NCBI RefSeq assembly: GCF_001541095.1
Contig: NZ_LMXH01000007.1
Location: 128,678-192,677, forward strand
Length of the DNA stretch: 64,000 nucleotides
Source of the DNA: Paenibacillus sp. FJAT-26967
GTDB lineage: Bacteria; Bacillota; Bacilli; Paenibacillales; NBRC-103111
Reading direction: 5' to 3'
Made by a program: the position numbers and the translations under genes. Below the pieces are notes generated by a model. The model searched no databases, was not told where the DNA came from, and saw only the letters and a program-made list of their open reading frames with translations. Positions 53,085-60,440 of the stretch are shown piece by piece. How positions within the stretch are numbered: position 1 is the stretch's first letter; each line of letters starts with the position of its first letter.

Positions 53085-53800
53085 TTAAAGGTTGTAGTAA
53101 TCTTTAGTAGTGAGATAAACTTTATACCCTGCATCCACGTGAGGTTCGCTCAAGATAGTTTTTTTCAATTGCGTCCTATATGGGTCTGCGTAAATATCCT
53201 CTACGTAGTAGTATACATCCCTTCCATAGTAATCACTATATGTTTTGTAAAATGTTGTAGTAGTCCATTTATAATCCACATGGTTGGTAATAGTGCCAGA
53301 CGCGATTGAGGCAAAAGTTGAAAGGGCCGCTCCTGTTTTCGGACTCTTAGTTAAAGTGCCGCCAATTAACCCAACAACACCAATAACTGCTCCTGTTACA
53401 AATGTAACAACGTCTTTTTTAACTGCGTTTTTATAATCGTTTGATTTCTTTGACAGTGCAATGGTTTCATTTCCCCAGATAGGGTCGGACTTGGGAGTGT
53501 AACTATCAGGGTTAGCTACTGTTTAGCATTATGTCGATTAGCCAAGAATTTTTCTGCTTAAGTACGAACACTCGAATTTGCTTGGAGGATGTCGGAATCC
53601 TCTGATCCAGCAACGAAGGTAACACTCACTCCATCTTTTATGATGGTATCCGTATTATTGCCAAGGGACTCCGTGCCGTTTTCTTCAACTTTAGAGGCAT
53701 AGGATGTTGTCTCCTGACTAGGTACACTAGCTAAAGCATTGTACGGAATTGCGGTAACAATGAGTACGGCGGACAAAGTAGACAAAATGGTTTTCTTCAC
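53085..53800 (-). pseudogene. Broken secreted-protein gene (stop codon plus frameshift)
   Basis: The 5' part, from a GTG at 53800 behind AAGGGAGAG, encodes a signal peptide (ending ALA near residue 24) and 56 more residues, then TAA at 53558. The same frame reads on for 13 codons (AEKFLANRHNAKQ) to a TAG. The neighbouring frame then runs open from about 53526 to 53085 without any plausible start until residue 80, encoding VANPDSYTPKSDPIWGN, a Gly-rich hydrophobic segment VIGVVGLIGG, and a Tyr-rich C-terminus YGRDVYYYVEDIYADPY. Joining them needs one stop loss and a one-base shift. The intact ancestor would be about 235 residues, secreted, family unknown. Confidence 0.65.
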
Positions 53801-54134
53801 GACTCTCTCCCTTAAAACAGTTTATTGGATAACACCAACAAATACTACCAATAATTTACATGATAGTAAATGGTAATTATTTGTTGTATTTTATTCTAAT
53901 TATTAAATTTGATCGTAACTCTGCTTATACATGAAACAAATATAAACAGCATATGATGACCTTCCCCCTACAGCTGTATGTAGGCAATAAAAAATCCCTC
54001 CTTTAGAGGGATATCTTTATAAATTCAACTCATTTCATTAATTCACTGTCTTACGTTTCAACATTACCGATTTCATTGTTAATTACGTTCATATAGATCA
54101 TAAAACTTGTGCATTGAAACTCCGTTTAACACAC
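53801..54134. other. AT-rich spacer
   Basis: 334 bases. Contains only the terminator of the ABC transporter unit; no gene seen. Confidence 0.6.
53987..54012 (-). terminator. Terminator of the sulfonate-type ABC unit
   Basis: ATCCCTC and GAGGGAT pair around TAAAG on the minus strand, followed by TTTTTATTG. Confidence 0.75.
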
Positions 54135-55001
54135 CTACCGCCTAAGCCCCAACGTCCCCGCAACCCCATACCTTGCCAAAAGCTTACGCCCTAGCAGCGC
54201 GACAGCACGATCTGTAATAAACCCCATCAGCCCCAGGCAGATTAGCCCTACGAAGATCCAGTCCGTGCGGAAGAACAGCCGCGAGTTCCAGATCAGGTAG
54301 CCAACGCCTTCGTTGGAGGCGATCATTTCGGCGCCGATGATGGCCATGAAGGAGGTGCCCATGGCGAGGCGGATGCCCGTGAACATGTACGGCACGGTGG
54401 ACGGGATGATGACGTGCAGGACGATCTGCCACTCGGAGGCGCCCATGCTGCGTGCTGAGCGGATTTTGTCCTCCTCCACGGCGAGCACGCCGGTCAAGGT
54501 GTTCAGTACGACGATGAAGAAAGTCGCGTACAGGATGAGTACGACCTTCGAAGTCTCGCCGATGCCGAACCAGACGAGGAAGAGCGTGATGAACGCGATC
54601 GGCGGGATGAACCGAATGAAGTTCAGGAACGGCTCCGCGAAAGCGCGGATGGCGCTAACTTTACCGATAACGAGCCCGACCGGGATGGCGAGCAGGCTGC
54701 CCAGGGTCCAGCCGAGCAGGACGCGGTACGAGCTGATGCCGATATAATGCAGCAGGGTGCCATCTGCCAGCAGCTCGTAGCCGCCCTGGGCGGTCAGAAT
54801 CGGGCCGGGCAGGATTTCCGGGCCGTAGACGAGCGACAGCCCGTGCCACAGCAGCAATCCGGCGACCCAGAAGAGAAGGGTGAGCAGTGTTTTTTTGAAC
54901 CAAGGCTTGCGTATGAATGGTTTCCGGGCAGAAGCAGTAGCAGCCGTAATTGGCGGCTTGGTCGTGATCGGTTTTTTGGCGGTAATGGCGTTCGTGTTCA
55001 T
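54135..55001 (-). CDS. ABC permease, SsuC/TauC/NrtB type
   Basis: 288 residues. A Thr/Lys/Pro-rich cytosolic N-terminus of about 35 residues precedes six membrane segments. The EAA-type loop is ARSMGASEWQIVLHVIIPST, as in nitrate/sulfonate/taurine permeases. GGAGGAG lies eight bases before the ATG; 15 bases after the ATPase gene. Substrate cannot be fixed from the permease alone. Confidence 0.92.
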   Translation of the reverse strand: MNTNAITAKKPITTKPPITAATASARKPFIRKPWFKKTLLTLLFWVAGLLLWHGLSLVYGPEILPGPILTAQGGYELLADGTLLHYIGISSYRVLLGWTLGSLLAIPVGLVIGKVSAIRAFAEPFLNFIRFIPPIAFITLFLVWFGIGETSKVVLILYATFFIVVLNTLTGVLAVEEDKIRSARSMGASEWQIVLHVIIPSTVPYMFTGIRLAMGTSFMAIIGAEMIASNEGVGYLIWNSRLFFRTDWIFVGLICLGLMGFITDRAVALLGRKLLARYGVAGTLGLRR

Positions 55002-55016
55002 ATCGGCTTCTCCTCC

Positions 55017-55799
55017 TTATTCGTCGAAATGCGCCTGGATGCGGTTGTACAGCTCGTAAAATTCCGGCGACCCCAGATCCCGCGGATACGCGAGGGGCAC
55101 GTCGTAGATGTGCGAGATGTTGGACGACGGGCCGGCGGACATGATGCCGATCCGGCCTCCGAGCAGCAATGCTTCCTGGATGTCATGGGTGACGAAAATG
55201 ACGGTTTTGTCGGTTTCCTGCCAAATCCGCTGAAGCTCCTTCTGCATGGTGCGGCGCGTCATCGCATCGAGCGCGCCGAACGGCTCATCCATGAGCAGAA
55301 TGGCCGGATCGTTCGAGAGCACACGGGCGAGTTGCACGCGCTGCTTCATGCCGCCGGACAGCTCGCGGGGGAATTTGCTCTCGTGGCCCTTGAGACCGAC
55401 CAGTGCGATATACTGGTCCGAAATCTCGCGGCGCTCCGCCGCAGGGACACGCTTCATGCGCAGGCCGAACTCCACGTTCTCCCTGACCGTGAGCCAGGGG
55501 AACAGGGATGAATCGGCCTGCTGGAAGACGACGGCGCGGTCCTGGCCGGGCCGCTCGACCTCGCGGTCACCGACGCGCATCTGGCCGGAAGTCTTGGAGA
55601 CGAAGCCGGCGATGAGACTGAGCAGCGTCGATTTGCCGCAGCCGCTCGGTCCCAGCAGGACGAAGAATTCGCCGCCCCGGACCGCTAGATTCACGTCTTG
55701 AATGATGTAGGGCAGCTCACCCGCGGAAGGCTGCATGTAGCTTTTATCCAGACGTTCGATGTGGATTTCGTTGCGTTTCGGCGCTGTCTTCGTACTCAT
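55017..55799 (-). CDS. ABC ATPase, SsuB/TauB/NrtD type
   Basis: 260 residues. Walker A GPSGCGKST, Q-loop in VVFQQADSSLFPW, signature LSGGMKQRV, Walker B ILLMDEPFGALD, and H-loop VTHDIQEALLLG. Typical cytosolic ATPase of sulfonate/nitrate/taurine importers. AGGAGG is close to the ATG. It is separated from the binding-protein gene by 340 bases of repetitive DNA, unusual for such operons. Confidence 0.93.
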   Translation of the reverse strand: MSTKTAPKRNEIHIERLDKSYMQPSAGELPYIIQDVNLAVRGGEFFVLLGPSGCGKSTLLSLIAGFVSKTSGQMRVGDREVERPGQDRAVVFQQADSSLFPWLTVRENVEFGLRMKRVPAAERREISDQYIALVGLKGHESKFPRELSGGMKQRVQLARVLSNDPAILLMDEPFGALDAMTRRTMQKELQRIWQETDKTVIFVTHDIQEALLLGGRIGIMSAGPSSNISHIYDVPLAYPRDLGSPEFYELYNRIQAHFDE

Positions 55800-56139
55800 A
55801 GTTCATCCTCCTGTTCAGTTTTGTTACGTTTTTTTGCTTGCAGTTTTCGCTGCATGACAGCAGTGGGTATTTCGGCGTAAGACGGTGTTCGGCAACCGCT
55901 GCCAGGTGCGCATTGCGGAGTTTTGTGCGTAGTGGTCGATCCAGCCCATGCTCCCGATTTTTCGATATCCGTATTGCTGCATGACAGCGGCCGGTATTTC
56001 GGCTCAAGACGGCGTTCGGCCGACCTCTGTCGGGCACGTATTGCAAAGTTGGCGTGGTGGCCGACCTCTGTCGGGATACGTGCTGCAATGTTACGTCGTG
56101 GTTTTCCCGGCCCATGCTCCCACTTTTCCAATATCCGTA
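55800..56139. repeat. Imperfect tandem repeat between binding-protein and ATPase genes
   Basis: A unit starting gctgcatgacagc and ending gatatccgtatt spans about 55848-55976. It recurs at about 55977-56140 with the blocks ggtatttcgg, aagacgg, gttcgg, cccatgctccc and atatccgta. The second copy has an additional internal duplication of ccgacctctgtcggg (41 bases apart). Minus-strand frames through it have no ribosome sites and look like chance. It may be a noncoding repeat family. Confidence 0.7.
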
Positions 56140-57342
56140 CTATTTCAATTCAATGACCCGATCCGGGAAGGCTTCCCGCAGAATATCCAGGTTCAGCTTG
56201 CTGTTCAGGTCAAAATCCTTCTCGATGATTTTGTTCTCGACCATGTATTTTTTCTGCTCCTTGTAGCCGTTGTAAGCTTTATCGGTGAAACCGATTTTCC
56301 ACGGGTTCTTGGGCAAATCCTTCAGAGTCGCTTCCTTCGGCTGCTTAACTTGCTTATACATGATATCCGCCGTTTCCTCCTGGTTAGCCTGTACGTAAGC
56401 GGAAGCTTCATCGAGCGCTTTGACGAAAGCGACGAATCCGGCCTTATTGTTCTTGAGAAGCTCATTCGGAGCGATGAGACCATTCCCCAGCCGGACCGGG
56501 GTTTGGGACATGTCCGCCAGCTCATGAGCCTCGGCGAGTGCCGCGAACTTCTCGTTCAGCACCGCGCCGTATACCCATGCGCCGTCGATCTCGCCTTTTT
56601 TGAGCGCGACATACGCTTCATCAAAGCCACCCTGGCCGATCAGCTTTACCTCAGACAATTTGACGCCGTTCTGGCCCAGATACACATCCCACAGATACGG
56701 GACAAAAGTGCCGCGGGAGAAGCTCAGCTTCTTGCCCTTCAGCTCCGCCGCGCTCTTGATCTCCTTGCGGACGAACAGCTTCCACTCGCTGGCGCTCAGA
56801 TCCGTTGCCGTACCCGATGAAGCGAAGATGGAATAGTCACCCTTGCTCACCGCATTCAGCAGCGGAAAATCTGCGCCGAACGCCACGTCCACCTGTTTGA
56901 TGAACAGGGAGTTGACGCCTTCGGCCGGTGTGGCGAACGAGACGAGCTCGGCGTCGATGCCGTGTTTCTCGAAGATGCCCTTGCTCTTGGCGACGCGAAA
57001 GATCGAATTCGTCGAGATGTCCGCAATTTTTAGCTTCAGCTTGGCGGCGCCGCCCTGCTCCGGGTCGGCGGCCGCTTTGCCGCAGCCGGCCAGTACGGCG
57101 AGCAGGGAGACGGTCAGCGCAAGTGCCAGCAGAATGCGGCCCCAATGTCTGTCATCGGTTGCGCGCTGCCGCCGGTTATGTTGAACTGCAACACCCGTAT
57201 TAGCTGCTGGCGCAGCATGATATGCACAATCTGTACGCTCTGTACTAAGTCCCGCACGACCTTTAGCGGAGATAGGCTCTGTCTGTCTCCCGACGCCCGC
57301 ATGATCCGTCTGTTCTGCATGTTGACCGGTATATGTACGCAT
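56140..57342 (-). CDS. Substrate-binding lipoprotein, SsuA/NMT1 type
   Basis: 400 residues. The lipobox LLAVLAGC lies unusually far in, about 90 residues from the start, after a polar segment. The mature part shows SIFRVAKSKGIFEKHGIDAE and KQVDVAFGADFPLL, matching nitrate/sulfonate/taurine-binding proteins. The ATG at 57342 has AGGGGTG six bases upstream; a GTG nearer the hydrophobic segment could be the real start, since a signal peptide should be N-terminal. A longer frame starting at 57615 overlaps the arylsulfotransferase gene and is not used. It starts 11 bases after the upstream gene's stop. Confidence 0.85.
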   Translation of the reverse strand: MRTYTGQHAEQTDHAGVGRQTEPISAKGRAGLSTERTDCAYHAAPAANTGVAVQHNRRQRATDDRHWGRILLALALTVSLLAVLAGCGKAAADPEQGGAAKLKLKIADISTNSIFRVAKSKGIFEKHGIDAELVSFATPAEGVNSLFIKQVDVAFGADFPLLNAVSKGDYSIFASSGTATDLSASEWKLFVRKEIKSAAELKGKKLSFSRGTFVPYLWDVYLGQNGVKLSEVKLIGQGGFDEAYVALKKGEIDGAWVYGAVLNEKFAALAEAHELADMSQTPVRLGNGLIAPNELLKNNKAGFVAFVKALDEASAYVQANQEETADIMYKQVKQPKEATLKDLPKNPWKIGFTDKAYNGYKEQKKYMVENKIIEKDFDLNSKLNLDILREAFPDRVIELK

Positions 57343-57353
57343 TCCGCTCACCC

Positions 57354-58796
57354 CTATCCTTTCTCCGGCTGGCTTTCGTCCGCCCTTGCTACGCACAGCG
57401 CACCCTCGCCGTACGAAACCGTTCCTTCGACTTCCACCGTCGTCACCGCTCCCCGCGCAGCCGCTCCCGGCAGGCGGAAGTCCGCCACATCGATCGGCGC
57501 AATTTCCACTTCCTCCGGCAGCTCCAGCTGCGGCACCCACTCGTAAGGCACGCGGTAGGCACGGTAGACCATGTTGGAGTTGCGTTTGTTTTTGTAAGGC
57601 GAGATGTATTCCCACACCAGCTCATGCTCACGTGTCACTTCAAAAATCCGGCCGTCCGCACCCTCCGTAATTAACGTATTGCCGTTCGGCAGGCGCTGGG
57701 CGGAGCTGATGTACGGGCTGTAGAACCGGTACGAATCAAGCGGAGCCTGGAAACCCGCTTCCGTCGGCGTGTACTGCCACTCGATTTCGAGTGTAACCGG
57801 GTTGATCTCCAGGATGCGCGAGTGATCGCGGCGGGCGTTCTTGATACCGTCAGGCGATTCCGGATTCGGCGCGCCATAGCCGCCCCATCCGCCGTTATCG
57901 AAGATCAGGATGTTGCCTGCGCCCGGCAGTCCCTGCGGAATGAGGTGGGCGTGATGCTGCCCGATGATCCAGCCGATATGTTTCGTCTCTTCGGTGTTAT
58001 AGTCAGGGCCTAGCTTCCAGACGATTTTACCGGTCTTTTTGTCCGTGATGGCAATGATGTTCGTCTCCCGCGCATCCCAGATAATGTTGTCCGGATGAAA
58101 CCTCTCATCCCCCGCATCATAATGCTTATTCGGCCCGAGGACCGAAGCGGAGTTGATATGCATCCAGTCGCCGGCATTCGCCCCGAAGAATCGGGTGTTC
58201 GGATCGTTGTACAGCGCCTTCTTGGCATCCTCGTCAAAGCCCAGTTCTTCAAAATGATCACTTGTCGTCCACTCCCAGAGGACATTCCCTTCCCAGTCCA
58301 CTTCGAGAATCGTGTCGTCCAGAAGCTCCTTGTCGGAGATTTCGGGGCGGTTTACATTTTTATGAGCGAGAATGATCGTATTGCCTGAAAGCACTTGGGG
58401 CTCCTGACCCGGCACATAGTACCCGACCGGATTGCCTTCGCGCTGATAATCGTGATGCTGGCGGGCCATCCACTGAGGCTGGTGCCCGGGGTCTTCAATG
58501 TGCTCGTAGCGGTCGAACTTCCACACGATATTGCCGTCCCAATCCACCTGCACCAGGTTCACTTCATCCTGAAACCCGTACTTCGGATCGCGCTCCGCTG
58601 TGCTTCCAAACACGTATCCACCCGGCAGCAGCTTGTTCGGGAACCCTCTGAGCCCTTTCCACAAATGCACTTCCCGGCCGTTCATGTCGATCAGCAGCGC
58701 CCCCGTATCTGCCGCCTGGTAAATCGTGTAGCCGCTCCAGCTTTTGCCCTTGTTATATACCGTTGTTCCTGTCGGATAAATTGTCGGATGTCCCAT
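57354..58796 (-). CDS. Arylsulfotransferase-like (ASST) protein
   Basis: 480 residues. Repeated motifs D-x-x-G-N-x-V/L-W (VDWDGNIVWKFD, VDWEGNVLWEW, ITDKKTGKIVWKLG) and MARQHHDYQREG / GQHHAHLIP with conserved His fit the six-bladed ASST propeller, which transfers sulfate between phenols. No signal peptide is visible, whereas characterised ASSTs are exported. First gene of a unit with a sulfonate-type ABC transporter, which suggests organosulfur use. Enzyme activity is inferred; the family also contains proteins of unknown role. Confidence 0.8.
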   Translation of the reverse strand: MGHPTIYPTGTTVYNKGKSWSGYTIYQAADTGALLIDMNGREVHLWKGLRGFPNKLLPGGYVFGSTAERDPKYGFQDEVNLVQVDWDGNIVWKFDRYEHIEDPGHQPQWMARQHHDYQREGNPVGYYVPGQEPQVLSGNTIILAHKNVNRPEISDKELLDDTILEVDWEGNVLWEWTTSDHFEELGFDEDAKKALYNDPNTRFFGANAGDWMHINSASVLGPNKHYDAGDERFHPDNIIWDARETNIIAITDKKTGKIVWKLGPDYNTEETKHIGWIIGQHHAHLIPQGLPGAGNILIFDNGGWGGYGAPNPESPDGIKNARRDHSRILEINPVTLEIEWQYTPTEAGFQAPLDSYRFYSPYISSAQRLPNGNTLITEGADGRIFEVTREHELVWEYISPYKNKRNSNMVYRAYRVPYEWVPQLELPEEVEIAPIDVADFRLPGAAARGAVTTVEVEGTVSYGEGALCVARADESQPEKG

Positions 58797-59070
58797 ATGT
58801 ACAACTTCCTCTCGAATTTTAATTGTTTAACTCTTCTTTTAATTTTTAATAGGAAAAATATTGATCTATTTATAAGGTCTAGCTGCTTAAAATCTGTGAT
58901 TCCAAAATTACCCATCCGCTAAAAACTTCATGTCACTAATCATTCAGGCCATTCCTTAATCGGAATACTAATAGAGCCAGCCATTTAAGATTTACCGCTA
59001 CAAAAAGAAACATGCTGCACGCTCCGGCCCTGTTGCATCCCTTCCATCCCAAACTGCGGCGTTGCATCCT

Positions 59071-59853
59071 TTAGTAAGAAATAAAATGCTTCTTCCGGTT
59101 CGCTGCTTTCGGTGCAGCGTCGGTCCGATCCGCTACCGCATCCTGCCGGGGATCAAAGACGGCCTGCCTGGTGCCGGTTCTCTCGTCCGATGTCTCATCT
59201 GGAGTCCCACCTGGAGTCTCATCCGGCATATCATCTAGACTCTCATCCGGGGCCTCATCTGAAGTCCCACCCGGAGTCTCATCTGGGACATCATCTTGGC
59301 TCTCATCAGGGGTCCCATCTAAAGTCCCATCTGAGCTTTCACCCGGGTTCTCATCTGGAGTCCCACCCGGAATCGCATCCTGAATATCATCCCCGGTTTG
59401 CCGGAGTACCGCTTCCGCAAAACCATCCAGCCGTTCCAGCAGCCTCCTCGACAATGCGATCTGATGCTTCAACTCTTCCTGCGTATAGCCGCTGAACAGA
59501 ACCTCGATCATGCAAGCGCTGATGCCGCTGCTGCGGCCGATCAGCTCCCTGCCTCTGTCCGTTATCTCCAGCGCAATGGCCCGGCGGTCCGTCGCGCTTC
59601 GTTTGCGGACCGCGTAGCCGCCCGCTTCCAGTTTGTCGCACAGCGCCGTCACTGCACCCGAGGTGAAATCCAGCTGTTCCGCCAGCTCCCCGAGCCGCTG
59701 CTCCCCTTCGCGTTGAATGGAGTTCAGGATGAGCATGCCCGGCAATGTAATGCCTCCGACCGAAATTTTATCGCGCTCCTTCACGAACTTGCGGACCATC
59801 CTGCGGAACAGCCAGTCGGCTTCTTCGAGTAATGCCCAGTCCTTGTCCTCCAT
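59071..59853 (-). CDS. MarR-family regulator with a long acidic repetitive tail
   Basis: 260 residues. Residues about 1-145 form a winged-helix MarR domain: LGELAEQLDFTSGAVTALCD (recognition helix) and the wing with KRSATDRRAIALEIT. From about residue 160 to 240 comes a low-complexity tail built of four-residue-type units (DETPGGTSDEAPDES), ending with a basic stretch KKHF. MarR proteins normally stop near residue 150. The ATG at 59853 has AAAGGAG seven bases upstream. It precedes the ASST/ABC unit on the same strand (gap 274 bases) and may regulate it (inference). Confidence 0.88.
   Translation of the reverse strand: MEDKDWALLEEADWLFRRMVRKFVKERDKISVGGITLPGMLILNSIQREGEQRLGELAEQLDFTSGAVTALCDKLEAGGYAVRKRSATDRRAIALEITDRGRELIGRSSGISACMIEVLFSGYTQEELKHQIALSRRLLERLDGFAEAVLRQTGDDIQDAIPGGTPDENPGESSDGTLDGTPDESQDDVPDETPGGTSDEAPDESLDDMPDETPGGTPDETSDERTGTRQAVFDPRQDAVADRTDAAPKAANRKKHFISY
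59195..59395 (-). repeat. Twelve-base imperfect repeats in the MarR gene
   Basis: About sixteen degenerate copies of a twelve-base unit (on the plus strand like gtcccacctgga/tctcatctggag), in frame, encoding D/E-x-P/S-G/D units. Confidence 0.85.
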
Positions 59854-60440
59854 GCTGCTCCTTTCGCAATAAGGGCCAGTAGTCAGCAAGCCAATGCTCG
59901 CTGCTGTGCTTGGATGCACGGTCCGGCGGGAATCAGCTCATCCATACTCCATATGCCCGCTCCATCAGACGATGCTGCCTGCCGGAACACAAAAAGCTCC
60001 CGTCTTCTCCTCCGTACGTCGGCAAGAGATTCCAGGAGCCTTTGGCTGTCCAATCGGCTGTCCTTATTGATTTGATTTAATTTTAAGATAATGACCATTC
60101 ATTTAATGATCGTTCACTGGATTACTTTTCATATAATGATCTTGAAGCAAGATTAAACCAATTATTCATACCTGTCAAGTAGGTATTTAAAAATACATCT
60201 ATCCTCACCCGCTATCGGCTGCTTCACTCCCAGAAACACCCCCCGCTTCTTCAACTTGTGCCGATGCCCACTCATCGGCGTATTTTAGAGCATCCCTTCT
60301 GCTATTTATGAAAAATAATCCAAGCGGGCACTCTGAATATTGTCATCAGATCCGTTATTTTACCTGGATTTCATGTATAATTTTTCTAATGGCTGACATT
60401 CGCCTGAATCCAATAATCCTTTAAGAAAAGAAGATTATCT
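59854..60440. other. Divergent region between MarR and hybrid kinase genes
   Basis: 587 bases. A 71-codon minus-strand frame (59883-60098) overlaps nothing useful and lacks a ribosome site, so it is not called. Two direct repeats at 60098-60141 are the main feature; the kinase promoter was not resolved. Confidence 0.55.
60098..60141. promoter_or_regulatory. Pair of 14-base direct repeats, candidate operators
   Basis: TTCATTTAATGATC (60098-60111) and TTCATATAATGATC (60128-60141) differ at one base and are spaced 30 bases, close to three helical turns. They lie upstream of the MarR gene. Confidence 0.5.

Noticed and set aside
55796..56131. 111-codon minus-strand frame in the ABC intergenic repeat
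   Set aside because: No ribosome site or recognisable domain; the DNA is explained by duplicated noncoding repeats.
59883..60098. 71-codon minus-strand frame upstream of MarR
   Set aside because: No ribosome site, no domain, and it covers the likely MarR promoter.
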